A stretch of 64,000 nucleotides of DNA from Pedobacter sp. SL55. GTDB lineage: Bacteria; Bacteroidota; Bacteroidia; Sphingobacteriales; Sphingobacteriaceae. The notes under the pieces were generated by a model. It was not told the origin of the DNA and searched no databases. It saw nothing but the letters and a program-made list of their open reading frames with translations. Location of the stretch: contig NZ_CP113059.1 of the NCBI RefSeq assembly GCF_026625705.1, positions 3,472,001-3,536,000 of the forward strand. Reading direction: 5' to 3'. A program made the position numbers and the translations under genes. Position 1 is the first letter of the stretch. Every line of letters starts with the position of its first letter. Below, piece after piece: positions 17,273 to 26,429 of this stretch.

Positions 17273-18271
17273 ATGAAAGAGACAGTTGTTAGTGGCATTA
17301 GATCCACAGGAAAGCTACATTTAGGTAACTATTACGGTGCGGTAAAAAACTTCATCAAGATGCAGGAAGAGTATAATTGCTATTTCTTCATTGCCGATTG
17401 GCATTCTTTAACAACACACCCTACTCCAGAAAATTTGCACGGAAACATCAAAAATGTATTGGTAGATTACTTAGCTTGCGGTTTAAACCCAGAAGAAAGC
17501 ACCATTTACGTACAATCTGATGTGCCCGAAATCATAGAGTTATACTTGTACTTGAACATGAATGCCTATTTGGGCGAGCTAGAAAGAGCTACCTCATTTA
17601 AAGATAAGGTTCGTGCTAGTCCAGATAACGTAAATGCAGGTTTATTGACCTACCCCGTTTTAATGGCAGCAGATATTTTGATACATAGAGCTACTAAAGT
17701 TCCGGTAGGGAAAGATCAAGAACAGCATTTGGAAATGGCTCGTACCTTTGGCAATCGTTTTAACCGTTTGTACAACCAAGAATATTTCCCAGAGCCTTAT
17801 GCTTTTAGTTATACCGAAAAGCTGGTAAAAGTACCTGGTTTAGATGGCAAAGGAAAAATGGGTAAATCTGAGGGCGATGCCAACTGCGTTTACCTTTCTG
17901 ATACACCTGAGGCTATTCGCAAGAAAGTAAGTAGAGCAGTTACTGACAGCGGACCCACCGAAGAAAACCAAGAGAAGCCAGAAGCGATACAAAACTTATT
18001 TGATTTGATGAAAATTGTTTCGCCGGCAGATACTTTAAACCATTTCGATGATTTGTACAACAAAATGGCTATCCGTTATGGCGATTTTAAAAAACAATTG
18101 GCCGAAGACATGATTATCGCTACTGACCCAGTTAGGGAGAAAATTAACGATATTGCCAATGATAACGCATATTTGCAAAAAGTTGCTCGCTTAGGTGCCG
18201 AAAAAGCAAGAGAAAGTGCTCAAAAGACCATTAAAGAAGTACGCGAATTAATAGGTTTTAAAAGTTTTTAA
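17273..18271 (+). CDS. trpS: Tryptophan--tRNA ligase
   Basis: A 332-residue class I aminoacyl-tRNA synthetase. The HIGH-type motif appears as GKLHLGNYYGA near residue 14, the KMSKS-type motif as GKGKMGKSEG, and the tryptophan pocket region as PVLMAADILIHRATKVPVGKDQ. I set the start at 17273 (MKETVVSG), since the 17 codons upstream have no family counterpart and lie in leader sequence. The gene appears monocistronic. Confidence 0.95.
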   Translation: MKETVVSGIRSTGKLHLGNYYGAVKNFIKMQEEYNCYFFIADWHSLTTHPTPENLHGNIKNVLVDYLACGLNPEESTIYVQSDVPEIIELYLYLNMNAYLGELERATSFKDKVRASPDNVNAGLLTYPVLMAADILIHRATKVPVGKDQEQHLEMARTFGNRFNRLYNQEYFPEPYAFSYTEKLVKVPGLDGKGKMGKSEGDANCVYLSDTPEAIRKKVSRAVTDSGPTEENQEKPEAIQNLFDLMKIVSPADTLNHFDDLYNKMAIRYGDFKKQLAEDMIIATDPVREKINDIANDNAYLQKVARLGAEKARESAQKTIKEVRELIGFKSF

Positions 18272-18340
18272 TTAACATTGTGTTAAGCGATTAACACTAT
18301 TCCTTTCGTAAATCGTAAATCTAAAATCGTAAATTATTTT

Positions 18341-18955
18341 ATGCATATAGCAATAGTTGGCAACATAGGTGCTGGAAAAACAACGTTAACAGGTTTGTTA
18401 GCAAAAAATTATGGATGGGAAGCACTTTATGAGGCTGTAGATAACAATCCCTACTTAGAGGATTTTTATAGCGATATGAAGCGTTGGAGTTTTAACCTAC
18501 AAATTTATTTCTTGAATAGCCGTTTTCAGCAGATTGTAGAAATAGACAACAATAAACGTAACGTGATACAAGATCGTACCATTTACGAAGATGCACACAT
18601 TTTTGCTGATAACTTGCACGAAATGGGCTTAATGACCACTCGTGATCACGATAACTACAGAGCTATTTTTGACAACATTACGTCTTTTATCAAACCGCCA
18701 GATTTGTTGGTTTACCTAAGAGCATCTGTACCTACTTTAGTAAACAATATACAACGCCGTGGCAGAGAATACGAAGCTAGTATACGTATTGATTATCTTT
18801 CTAAACTAAATGAGAAATACGAAGCTTGGATAAAAAATTACAACCTAGGAAAACTACTAATTTTAGATAAAGACAAGTTAGATTTCACTAACAATCCAGA
18901 AGACTTAGGGGCTGTAATTCAATCTATAGAAGCAGAAATTAACGGTTTGTTTTAA
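18341..18955 (+). CDS. Deoxynucleoside kinase
   Basis: A 204-residue kinase of the deoxyadenosine/deoxyguanosine kinase family (P-loop GNIGAGKTTLTG at residues 7-18). Other motifs are WSFNLQIYFLNSRFQQ, the DRTIYEDAHIFA segment with the DR substrate-binding pair, and the lid RGREYEASI. It phosphorylates salvaged deoxynucleosides; which base it prefers is not clear from sequence. The upstream gap carries a few ATCGTAAAT-type short repeats. Confidence 0.9.
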   Translation: MHIAIVGNIGAGKTTLTGLLAKNYGWEALYEAVDNNPYLEDFYSDMKRWSFNLQIYFLNSRFQQIVEIDNNKRNVIQDRTIYEDAHIFADNLHEMGLMTTRDHDNYRAIFDNITSFIKPPDLLVYLRASVPTLVNNIQRRGREYEASIRIDYLSKLNEKYEAWIKNYNLGKLLILDKDKLDFTNNPEDLGAVIQSIEAEINGLF

Positions 18956-18962
18956 ATGATTA

Positions 18963-19562
18963 ATGGTGGACTTACTGATAAAAATATTAACTTTTACCAT
19001 TAATTTTATCAGTAAAGATATTTTTATAACTTTTGGATTTTATTCATTTCTTTATATAGTATTCTCATTTTTCCTTAAAAAAAGCAGCAAAGCATACGAA
19101 TTTGACAATATATCATGTCAGTTAATCAGTTTTAGTGGCTTAGTTTACTTTAGCTGCTTTTTGCTATCAATTGTCTTTATTTTACATAAGGGAGAAGAGG
19201 AAAAATTTTCTCTTATCAATAGAATGTTTGGTCCTTATTGGTTTTTGTTTTTCTTACAACCCATTACCTACCTTATAATTACGCAACTATTGAGATTTAA
19301 GAAAGTGAAAAATTCGAAAATAGCTAGATTATTATTAGTGCCATTTTTTATTTTAACTTATGAAATCTTAACTATTTTAACCACATCCATACATAGGGAT
19401 TATTTGCCAAGTAGTTGGGGTATAAGTTTTTCTTTACCAGATATGATGATTTATTTCCCAACAAAGCTTTTGTTTTATTTAATTGTTGTTGTAGTATTTT
19501 ACATTATAACTGAACAATTGAAAAAGTTTCGCTCAAAAAACAAACAGAATACTAACATTTGA
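18963..19562 (+). CDS. Polytopic membrane protein, unknown function
   Basis: A 199-residue hydrophobic protein with about five predicted membrane helices, starting near residues 20-40, 52-75, 92-112, 120-140 and 165-185, with a basic C-terminus (KKFRSKNKQ). The coding sequence is noticeably more AT-rich and richer in Phe, Ile and Leu than its neighbours, so recent acquisition or weak constraint is possible. It starts seven bases after the kinase stop. I do not recognise it. Confidence 0.65.
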   Translation: MVDLLIKILTFTINFISKDIFITFGFYSFLYIVFSFFLKKSSKAYEFDNISCQLISFSGLVYFSCFLLSIVFILHKGEEEKFSLINRMFGPYWFLFFLQPITYLIITQLLRFKKVKNSKIARLLLVPFFILTYEILTILTTSIHRDYLPSSWGISFSLPDMMIYFPTKLLFYLIVVVVFYIITEQLKKFRSKNKQNTNI

Positions 19563-19589
19563 TTATATTAATGCCATAAAACCTATATA

Positions 19590-20126
19590 ATGAAGAAAGT
19601 TATTATTCCTGCATTATTAATTGTTGGCTTAATCTACGCCTGTAACTCATCTACGAATAAAAGTGCTGGCAATGCTGATGATCTACAGAAAACAACCACA
19701 TTTGCTTTCTCTGACAGCATCAAGTTAGATACTTTCAAAGTTGCTTTAATGGGTAACGATACAAAAGACATGCAGCTGCTTTTTACCATTACCACTGCTG
19801 CTGGAAAAGAAATTTATAGACAAGAAATCAAAACAGCGGAACTACTAAATAACTATATCGCTACTGCGGACCTGAAAAAGGAAAGTGACAAGATGAAATT
19901 CTTAAAAGAAGAAATTGCCTACTTTTTCGAAGAACATCATTTTTTAGAGCCTGCAGTTACAGCAGATGAACAACCAGACAACAACGTTCCAGACAAAGCG
20001 TTTTATAACGAGCTAAAAAACAGTAATCTTAACGGCTTCGATTATCGTTTAGGTAAAGACCACAACGTGTATATTGCTTGGTCGGCAAAGGAGCAGAAAG
20101 TGAAGGTTTATTATAAGTGCTGTTAG
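19590..20126 (+). CDS. Lipoprotein of unknown function
   Basis: A 178-residue protein with a type II signal (MKKVIIPALLIVGLIYAC, lipidated Cys at 18). The mature part is acidic and helical, with a C-terminal ending YYKCC. It shows no domain I can name. It probably sits on the periplasmic face of a membrane. It precedes the copper-cytochrome island but is separated from it by 178 bases and a repeat, so a functional tie is not established. Confidence 0.7.
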   Translation: MKKVIIPALLIVGLIYACNSSTNKSAGNADDLQKTTTFAFSDSIKLDTFKVALMGNDTKDMQLLFTITTAAGKEIYRQEIKTAELLNNYIATADLKKESDKMKFLKEEIAYFFEEHHFLEPAVTADEQPDNNVPDKAFYNELKNSNLNGFDYRLGKDHNVYIAWSAKEQKVKVYYKCC

Positions 20127-20172
20127 GCTTTGGCTAACTGTTTAATTGCCTCTAACATAGATTTCAGTGATT

Positions 20173-20240
20173 TTTCCGCTAATTTCCGCAGGCATCAAAT
20201 CTTCTTAAATCTGCGGTTCAATCTGCGAAAATCAGCAGGT
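20173..20240 (+). repeat. Solo copy of the GxxExxY-associated hairpin repeat
   Basis: Twenty-seven bases at 20197-20223 are identical to 50850-50876, part of the repeat flanking the GxxExxY gene. The ends (TCCGC and CAGCAGG) also resemble that repeat. It has no adjacent nuclease gene. Confidence 0.7.
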
Positions 20241-20290
20241 TTAGTTTTTCAAAAACTCGCTTTACATTAGGAAAAACCACCATCATTCCC

Positions 20291-20298
20291 TAACTTTG
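20291..20298 (+). promoter_or_regulatory. -7 promoter box of the copper-cytochrome island (TAACTTTG)
   Basis: A perfect TAnnTTTG, six bases before ATG 20305. It sets the start of the next gene and again predicts a nearly leaderless transcript. No -33 TTG is evident. Confidence 0.55.
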
Positions 20299-20304
20299 CT
20301 GCCG

Positions 20305-20682
20305 ATGAAAATCTGTAGAAAATTAGTCGCAGGGTTATTGTTAGTTGGCATTTTAGCCAATTGCTTTAACTATTGGATTGTTTCTACCTCCTACCATTTC
20401 AATAAATCATATATTTCGTCGGTTTTGTGTACCAACAAAGATAAACCAGCGCTTCATTGCGAGGGTAAATGTTTCTTGGATATTAAACTGAAAGAGCTCG
20501 AGCAAAAAAACAAACAGGAACAGGAACATACCAAACGTTTAATTGAAACGGTGGCTCCCGGCGAATATGAGCTAGCTTTCCATACTTTTGAACATATTTT
20601 GGAAATGCCTATTCCTTTCTATCTGCAACAAAGACCCATTGGCATTGCCAACACCATCTACCATCCTCCAAAATTAGTATAG
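20305..20682 (+). CDS. Small membrane-anchored Cys-rich protein, possibly metal related
   Basis: A 125-residue protein with one N-terminal hydrophobic segment (residues 7-25) and a periplasmic part. That part holds LCTNKDKPALHCEGKC, a Cys-x10-Cys-x3-Cys pattern. A charged, probably coiled helix follows (KLKELEQKNKQEQEHTKRL). Bacteroidota proteins with this Cys pattern often lie near copper or TonB-dependent uptake genes, which fits the island downstream; the metal link is inference. The start is chosen from the promoter box; an in-frame ATG nine bases earlier overlaps that box. Confidence 0.7.
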   Translation: MKICRKLVAGLLLVGILANCFNYWIVSTSYHFNKSYISSVLCTNKDKPALHCEGKCFLDIKLKELEQKNKQEQEHTKRLIETVAPGEYELAFHTFEHILEMPIPFYLQQRPIGIANTIYHPPKLV

Positions 20683-20951
20683 TAAGTTCATTTTTGTGGC
20701 GTAACTGATCATCAACTACGATTGGTCACGATAAGTTACACTAACATTGTGCTGTAAGTTAGCTTTTACAGCAAATTCAAATTATTATTTAAAAATCAAG
20801 TCATCCATTGCAACGGTTGTCTGTTAAGCTGTTAAACTGTACCGAGCTTTAGGTTGTAGCATATTATTGTGTTTTCGCCTAAATTTCATGCTTTTTATCC
20901 TTTTCACGAGAACTTTAGCAATAGTATGACCTTACTATATTCAAAAATCAA

Positions 20952-21734
20952 ATGAAAAAGATTTTATCTATTCTTACCATCATTACCGTTTTATTCAGTT
21001 CGTGCGATAAAGACGATACATCACCAATTTTAGATAGTTCTGGCAAAGTTGCCGTTAATTTCGATGCTGTTTTTGGGAATGCTGATTTTGCATTGAACAC
21101 CAATTTTACCGCTGGTACAAAAACCTACAACTTTAATAAGTTTAGGTATTGGGTAAGTAATGTAGTATTGGTAAAAGCCAACGGCGAAGAATACAGTGTA
21201 CCAAAATCGTATTTCTTATTGGAAGAAACAGCTGCGGTAACTGTACAAGACGGGGCTTATACCTACCCAGCAAATAAAAGAGAATTGGTAGAACTAAGCG
21301 ATATTCCTGCTGGCGAGTACAAAGGCATCAAATTCGGTGTAGGTGTAGAATCTAAATACAATGATAACCTAAGTTTAACAATTGGAGAGCTTTCTCAACT
21401 GAACGGCATGACCAATGTATCTTGGATGTGGCACACCAGTTACATCTTCACTGCCGTTGCCGGTAAAGTTACTGAGAGTGCTGTAACTAAAAATATACAG
21501 GTAGAAACTGGTTTAAATGCAAATTACAAAAGTGTTAGTTTAAACTTTCCGCAAAATTTAAAAGTAGGCGGTACCGAGGCTTCTAGCATTAACCTTAAGG
21601 CCGATGTAGCCAAAGCATTAGATGGCATTGACGTAACTGCCACCCCTATTGTGGGTGCAGCGCAGGCTACTACCATGACCACTTTGGCCAACAATTACAG
21701 CACCAAAGTTTTTAGCGTAGCTTCAGTAAACTAA
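20952..21734 (+). CDS. MbnP-like lipoprotein, copy 1
   Basis: A 260-residue protein with a lipoprotein signal (Cys18 in LFSSCDKDD). It shares the layout of MbnP-family proteins: a beta-rich body with YNFNKFRYWVSNV, YFLLEE, IPAGEYKGIKFGVGVE, and the W-x-W segment NVSWMWHTSYIF (Trp158, Trp160). In methanotrophs, MbnP binds copper after the diheme enzyme MbnH converts one Trp to kynurenine. Here a diheme enzyme gene begins one base after the stop. Copper binding is inferred; no methanobactin genes are present in the window. Confidence 0.8.
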   Translation: MKKILSILTIITVLFSSCDKDDTSPILDSSGKVAVNFDAVFGNADFALNTNFTAGTKTYNFNKFRYWVSNVVLVKANGEEYSVPKSYFLLEETAAVTVQDGAYTYPANKRELVELSDIPAGEYKGIKFGVGVESKYNDNLSLTIGELSQLNGMTNVSWMWHTSYIFTAVAGKVTESAVTKNIQVETGLNANYKSVSLNFPQNLKVGGTEASSINLKADVAKALDGIDVTATPIVGAAQATTMTTLANNYSTKVFSVASVN

Positions 21735-21735
21735 A

Positions 21736-22803
21736 ATGAGTAAGGCAAAGGCACCGATTTTATGGCTGGCTTTGGCACTAGCAGTTTCTTCTTGTAAAAA
21801 AGAAGAAACTGCTCTAGTAGCTACCAATGAGAATTTCCGTTTAAATGTACCGAATAATATGCCGGCTTGGGTTGATGATATAGAAAACCCATTGACTACC
21901 ACCGGTGTGAAATTAGGCAGGCTGCTTTTTTACGATAAACGGCTATCGGGCAATAACAAAATTTCTTGCGCTTCTTGCCACCAACAAGATTTGGCATTTA
22001 GTGATGGAGTAGCCTTAAATAACATTGGCGTTTCTAAACAGCCCTTGCACAGGCATGCACCGGCATTGTTTAACCTAATTTGGGCCAACAACGGTTTATT
22101 TTGGGACGGTGGCTCTACCAATTTAGAGTCTCAAGCTTTTGGCCCATTAACCGCTTTTGATGAAATGGGGCAAGATTTGAACGCATTGGAAGTAGAACTG
22201 AAAGCGATACCTGAATATAGGACGCTTTTTGAGCAAGCATTTAAAAATGGTATTACTTCGGCAAATGTGGTAAAGGCTTTGGCTCAGTTTCAACGAACGC
22301 TAATCTCAGCAAATTCTAAGTACGATAAATACAGACGCAATGAAGGCGTTCAATTATCTGCGCAAGAATTAGAAGGTATGACTTTGGTAGAGCAAAAATG
22401 CAAAGGTTGCCACGCAGGAGAATTATTTACCGATAATAACTACCATAACAATGGTTTAGATGCCAATTTTAGTGATGACCATGAAGGTATTCATCAAGGA
22501 AGATTTAGGGTAAGCTACCAAGCTGCAGATTTGAGTGCATTTAAAACACCTTCGTTACGCAACGTAATGTTAACCGCCCCTTACATGCACGATGGCAGGT
22601 TTGCCAACATTGACCAAGTATTGGAGCATTACAATAGCGGACTGAAATCATCCGCAAGTATAGATCAAAAGCTTTTTCAAAATAGTGGGCAATTAGGCAT
22701 CCCACTTGCCGAAAGCCAAAAGGCTGCCATCAAAGCATTTTTAAACGCACTCACCGATCAAGATTTTACAAACAATAAAGATTTTAGTAATCCACATCAA
22801 TAA
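21736..22803 (+). CDS. Diheme cytochrome c peroxidase/MauG-like lipoprotein (MbnH-like), copy 1
   Basis: A 355-residue protein with a lipoprotein signal (AVSSC, Cys20). Two c-type heme motifs are at residues 78-82 (CASCH) and 222-226 (CKGCH). The family hallmark APYMHDGRF is near residue 285. The overall plan fits the diheme peroxidase/MauG/MbnH superfamily, and its pairing with an MbnP gene one base upstream suggests MbnH-type tryptophan oxidation rather than simple H2O2 removal. The stop codon overlaps the next start by one base, so translation is coupled. Confidence 0.88.
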   Translation: MSKAKAPILWLALALAVSSCKKEETALVATNENFRLNVPNNMPAWVDDIENPLTTTGVKLGRLLFYDKRLSGNNKISCASCHQQDLAFSDGVALNNIGVSKQPLHRHAPALFNLIWANNGLFWDGGSTNLESQAFGPLTAFDEMGQDLNALEVELKAIPEYRTLFEQAFKNGITSANVVKALAQFQRTLISANSKYDKYRRNEGVQLSAQELEGMTLVEQKCKGCHAGELFTDNNYHNNGLDANFSDDHEGIHQGRFRVSYQAADLSAFKTPSLRNVMLTAPYMHDGRFANIDQVLEHYNSGLKSSASIDQKLFQNSGQLGIPLAESQKAAIKAFLNALTDQDFTNNKDFSNPHQ

Positions 22804-23648
22804 TGATGAAAAAGAAAATTTTATACCTCGCCACCATCTTAACGATAATTTTAAGTTCATGTAGCAAAAACGATGATCCCACTCCCGATTTTGATGAAGA
22901 AAACCTTGCCCCCTTCTCTATTGAGTTTGACAATATTGTTGGCGACAGGACTTTCTCGATCAACAACACAGGCAGTTTGTATACTAATGCCGCTGGAGAA
23001 AAGTTCTCCATTTCGATGCTACAATATTTTATCAGCAACATTAAAGTTACCACCGCCAATGGTAAAACATATACTGTTCCGCAAGATAAAAGCTATTTTC
23101 TAATTAATGGCGCCGACCGAAATACTAGATTTACTAAGGTGCAGGTACCAGAAGGCGATTACACCAAAGTGACCTTTACTTTGGGCGTTGATAGCTTACG
23201 CAGTACGATGGATTTGTCTAAGCGGACTGGAGTTTTAGATCCAGCGGCTGGGGGCGGGCATGATACCGGCGGCATGTACTGGGGCTGGAATGCTGGCTAC
23301 ATATTTTTCAAACTTGAAGGCAATTCTAGCGTAATTTCTGATGATGCGAATGGAGACCCAACAGGTAAAAAACAGTTTAAATATCATATTGGAGGCTTTG
23401 GGGGGTACAGTGCTCCTACAATTAACAACATTAAGGTAATTACTGTTGATTTGAATGCTGCCGGGATAGCCAAAGTTAGAAAAGATAGACAAAGTAATGT
23501 ACATCTATTTGTAGATGTAATGAAGGTTTTTAATGGAACAAATTCTTTTAGTATTGCCGCACATCCAAACGTAATGTTTAGCGATTATAGTGTGAATATC
23601 GCTAAAAACTTTCCCCAACTTTTCACTCACGATCATACCGAAAATTAA
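22803..23648 (+). CDS. MbnP-like lipoprotein, copy 2
   Basis: A 281-residue lipoprotein (Cys20 in IILSSC) with the MbnP layout: FSISMLQYFISNI, YFLINGAD, VPEGDYTKVTFTLGVD, and GGMYWGWNAGYIFFKLEG (Trp160, Trp162). The second Trp motif is the canonical one for the family. It differs clearly from copy 1 and is not a recent duplicate. It is followed three bases later by a second diheme enzyme gene, so this is a second complete MbnP-MbnH-like pair. Confidence 0.85.
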   Translation: MMKKKILYLATILTIILSSCSKNDDPTPDFDEENLAPFSIEFDNIVGDRTFSINNTGSLYTNAAGEKFSISMLQYFISNIKVTTANGKTYTVPQDKSYFLINGADRNTRFTKVQVPEGDYTKVTFTLGVDSLRSTMDLSKRTGVLDPAAGGGHDTGGMYWGWNAGYIFFKLEGNSSVISDDANGDPTGKKQFKYHIGGFGGYSAPTINNIKVITVDLNAAGIAKVRKDRQSNVHLFVDVMKVFNGTNSFSIAAHPNVMFSDYSVNIAKNFPQLFTHDHTEN

Positions 23649-23651
23649 GTT

Positions 23652-24695
23652 ATGAATAGGAAGCATTTTATTGTTTTGCTCATTTTAGGTTTATTTATTG
23701 CGGCTTGTAAAAAAAATTCGGCCGTAATTGAGCAAATAGAAACATTTCTAGGGTTTCAAAAACCAACTAATTTTCCAGCTACAGTATATAACTTCGATAA
23801 TAATCCAATTACAAAAGATGGTTTTGAGCTGGGAAGGATGCTTTTTTATGAGCCCAGACTTTCGAGGAATAATACCATCACTTGCGGCTCTTGCCACATC
23901 CAATCTTCGGCATTTACCCAACACGGACACGATGTTAGCCATGGCATTGATGATCGTTTAGGCACGAGAAACTCTCCTCCCATCATGAATTTAGCTTGGA
24001 ACAAAGCTTTTAACTGGGGCGGCGGCGTGTACGATTTAGATACGCAACCCATTATTCCAATTACCACCCACGAAGAAATGGACGAGAATTTAGAAAATGT
24101 TTACAACAAGTTGAGAGCCATGCCAAAGTACACCAGCAAGTTTAAAGCAGCTTTTGGTACCGAAGAAATCAACACTGCAAATTTCATGAAAGCGTTATCG
24201 CAGTTTATGCTCATGTGTATCAGTAGCAATTCTAAATATGATAAGGTAATGAGAAAGGAAGCGGGCGCATCTTTTACAGCCGAGGAATTGGAAGGCTACA
24301 ATATTTTTAAGGATAAATGTGGCACTTGCCATACCGAACCGCTATTTACCGATGCTTCGTTTAGGAACAATGGCTTGGGCATTAGTCCGGTAAATGATAA
24401 AGGGCTGTATACTGCTACTTTAATTGAAACCGACAAGTATAAGTTTAAGGTGCCATCACTCAGAAACTTGAAATATACTTCTCCTTATATGCACGATGGC
24501 AGGTTTTTGACTTTGAACGGCGTCTTAGAGCATTACAACTCCGAAGTACGGGCTACGCAAAATGTAGACCCGCTGTTAAATAATGGCAGATTGGGCATTG
24601 CATTATCTGTAAATGATAAAACAAAAATTACAGCATTCTTAAACACGCTTAACGATGAAGACTTCATCAACGATAAACTTTTAGCAGAACAATAA
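23652..24695 (+). CDS. Diheme cytochrome c peroxidase/MauG-like lipoprotein (MbnH-like), copy 2
   Basis: A 347-residue lipoprotein (Cys19 in FIAAC). Heme motifs are CGSCH at 78-82 and CGTCH at 223-227, and SPYMHDGRF is conserved near residue 280. The spacing of the first heme motif is identical to copy 1. It shares the region from GRMLFYEPRLSRNNTITCGS onward. Its stop overlaps the next ATG by one base. The probable partner is the MbnP-like protein immediately upstream. Confidence 0.88.
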   Translation: MNRKHFIVLLILGLFIAACKKNSAVIEQIETFLGFQKPTNFPATVYNFDNNPITKDGFELGRMLFYEPRLSRNNTITCGSCHIQSSAFTQHGHDVSHGIDDRLGTRNSPPIMNLAWNKAFNWGGGVYDLDTQPIIPITTHEEMDENLENVYNKLRAMPKYTSKFKAAFGTEEINTANFMKALSQFMLMCISSNSKYDKVMRKEAGASFTAEELEGYNIFKDKCGTCHTEPLFTDASFRNNGLGISPVNDKGLYTATLIETDKYKFKVPSLRNLKYTSPYMHDGRFLTLNGVLEHYNSEVRATQNVDPLLNNGRLGIALSVNDKTKITAFLNTLNDEDFINDKLLAEQ

Positions 24696-25618
24696 TGAAT
24701 TTTAAGAAAATAATCATTACGGCCTTAATAGTCTCTCCACTCAGTTTGTTTGCTTGCGATATTTGCGGCTGTGGTGTGGGTAGTTACTACATCGGCATTT
24801 TGCCAGAATACAACAAACGTTTCATCGGCTTAAGGTACCAACACAAGCTATTGCAAACACATTTAGGTCCGCAGGGAAACGTTACACCACTAACTACTGA
24901 TGAAACTTACCAAAGCGCTGAACTTTGGGGCGGCTGGAATTTAGGAAAGAAGTTTAGAGTATTGGCCTTTGTACCTTACAATTTCAATGAACGTACTTCG
25001 CAAGCTAGCTCTGGCTCAAAAAGTGGTTTGGGAGATATTGCATTGATGGGCTACTACAACCTCTTTACTAAAAGTAAAAGTTTTGACAGTAAGTTGCTGG
25101 TGCATTCGCTTTGGTTAGGGGCTGGTGTAAAAGCTCCGACCGGTAAATACGAGCCTAGCGAACGTTTGGCAGTAACAGAAACTCCAAATAATTTCCAACT
25201 AGGAACAGCCAGTACAGACTTTACGGTAAACGCCGCTTACGATGTTCGCTTGAACGATTTGGGCGTAAATCTTAATGCCAATTACAAAATCAATACCGCT
25301 AACCAATATGAATATCGTTATGGAAATAAGCTAACTACCAATGCGTTAATGTACTATAAATTTAGGTTGTTCCATCAATTAACCTTTGCTCCTAACGTAG
25401 GTATTTTGTACGAAACCGCTGATAAAGACATCGAAAATAACAAATATGAGGTAGCTGTATCTGGTGGACATTCGGCCTCATTGGTCACTGGTTTTGAGTT
25501 AGCAATGAGTAAATTTTCGTTAGGGGCTAATTATCAAACAATTGTTTCACAAGAATTAGCAGGCAAACGAGCCAAAGCGGGCAACCGATTAATGGTTCAT
25601 TTTTCTGTGCCTTTTTAA
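24695..25618 (+). CDS. Beta-rich envelope protein with CxxCxC N-terminus (probable outer-membrane protein)
   Basis: A 307-residue protein. After the signal peptide (MNFKKIIITALIVSPLSLFA) comes CDICGCGVGSYY, with cysteines at 21, 24 and 26. The remainder consists of alternating amphipathic beta segments and ends in LMVHFSVPF, which suits an outer-membrane barrel with a C-terminal aromatic residue. Cys21 could be lipidated instead of exposed. Its place directly after the two MbnP-MbnH pairs makes it a candidate for metal or ligand transport, with the Cys motif as a possible Cu ligand; this is inference. Confidence 0.65.
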   Translation: MNFKKIIITALIVSPLSLFACDICGCGVGSYYIGILPEYNKRFIGLRYQHKLLQTHLGPQGNVTPLTTDETYQSAELWGGWNLGKKFRVLAFVPYNFNERTSQASSGSKSGLGDIALMGYYNLFTKSKSFDSKLLVHSLWLGAGVKAPTGKYEPSERLAVTETPNNFQLGTASTDFTVNAAYDVRLNDLGVNLNANYKINTANQYEYRYGNKLTTNALMYYKFRLFHQLTFAPNVGILYETADKDIENNKYEVAVSGGHSASLVTGFELAMSKFSLGANYQTIVSQELAGKRAKAGNRLMVHFSVPF

Positions 25619-25628
25619 ATTTAATACA

Positions 25629-26030
25629 ATGAAAAAAATAAAATATTTAACCTTAGTAATTATAATCACATTTAATGCTTGCCAACAGGCTGATAACGAA
25701 CTGGCCATCAAAAAAACTATTGATGATTTGCACAACGAAGCCATGGTGGTTAACGAAAAAGCTGTTAAAACTACATTTAAGCTAGATAGTCTATTGAAAG
25801 ATAAACGCGAGCAAAACAATGCTGATACCATCGAATTAAAAAAATCGATACATCAGCTTAACTTGGCCGATGATAAAATGATGGATTGGATGCACAATTT
25901 CCAGCTCGATTTTAAAGGCACTAAAACGGAAGCGCTGAAATATTTTGAAGGCCAATTGGATAGCGTTAAGCAAGTGCAAATCCAATTAGAAAAAGCAATA
26001 GAGCAAGCAAAACCATTTATAAAACAATAA
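25629..26030 (+). CDS. Small helical lipoprotein of the copper-cytochrome island
   Basis: A 133-residue lipoprotein (Cys18 in ITFNACQQ). The mature part is almost entirely helical and charged, with WMHNFQLDFKGTKTEALKYF and a C-terminal LEKAIEQAKPFIKQ helix, and would form a coiled coil. The His and Met residues in MMDWMHNF might bind metal, but this is speculative. It ends the first run of closely packed genes; a 124-base hairpin repeat then separates it from the YHS-SCO-cytochrome group. Confidence 0.7.
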   Translation: MKKIKYLTLVIIITFNACQQADNELAIKKTIDDLHNEAMVVNEKAVKTTFKLDSLLKDKREQNNADTIELKKSIHQLNLADDKMMDWMHNFQLDFKGTKTEALKYFEGQLDSVKQVQIQLEKAIEQAKPFIKQ

Positions 26031-26039
26031 TTAATTTTA

Positions 26040-26163
26040 GCCACAGATGCACAGATATTTTGCTTTTCTTAAGTAGGTACAATAGCTATCGAATTGATTT
26101 CATTATCAGTTTTGTATTGAAAATCTACATGTACATCGAGAAGAAAATCTGTGCATCTGTGGC
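26040..26163. repeat. Hairpin repeat with perfect 17-bp arms
   Basis: GCCACAGATGCACAGAT (26040-26056) and its exact reverse complement (26147-26163) enclose a 90-base loop. The same 17-bp arms recur at 56207-56275 with a different 35-base loop. It divides the copper-cytochrome island between the small lipoprotein and the YHS protein and may act as a transcription attenuator. Confidence 0.8.
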
Positions 26164-26181
26164 ATCAACACTTTTAACAAC

Positions 26182-26427
26182 ATGAAAACAACTTTAATAA
26201 TCTGTATTTTTGCCCTAAGCTTTGGAGCATTATACGCAAACAGCTCAACAGAGCAAAACAGTAAAGCCAAAGTAGCCGATAGTGTAAAAATAGACCCTGT
26301 CTGCAAAATGAAAGTAAAAACATCTACTAACCTTAAAAGCACTTACCAAAAGCAAGAGTATGTGTTTTGCGGTAAAGGATGTAAATTGAAATTTGATAAA
26401 AACCCAGAACAATATTTAAAAAAATAG
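26182..26427 (+). CDS. Exported YHS-domain protein
   Basis: An 81-residue protein with a signal peptide (first 20 residues, cleavage near LYAN) and one YHS domain: DPVCKM (Cys41) and YVFCGKGCKLKFDKNPEQYL (Cys63, Cys67). YHS domains are small metal-binding folds found with copper and heavy-metal proteins. Location between the diheme cluster and SCO supports a periplasmic metal-handling role. It lies two bases before the SCO gene. Confidence 0.85.
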   Translation: MKTTLIICIFALSFGALYANSSTEQNSKAKVADSVKIDPVCKMKVKTSTNLKSTYQKQEYVFCGKGCKLKFDKNPEQYLKK

Positions 26428-26429
26428 AG

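Noticed and set aside
20952..24695. A full methanobactin biosynthetic operon
   Set aside because: Only MbnP- and MbnH-like genes are seen. No short precursor peptide, MbnB or MbnC gene is found in or next to the cluster.
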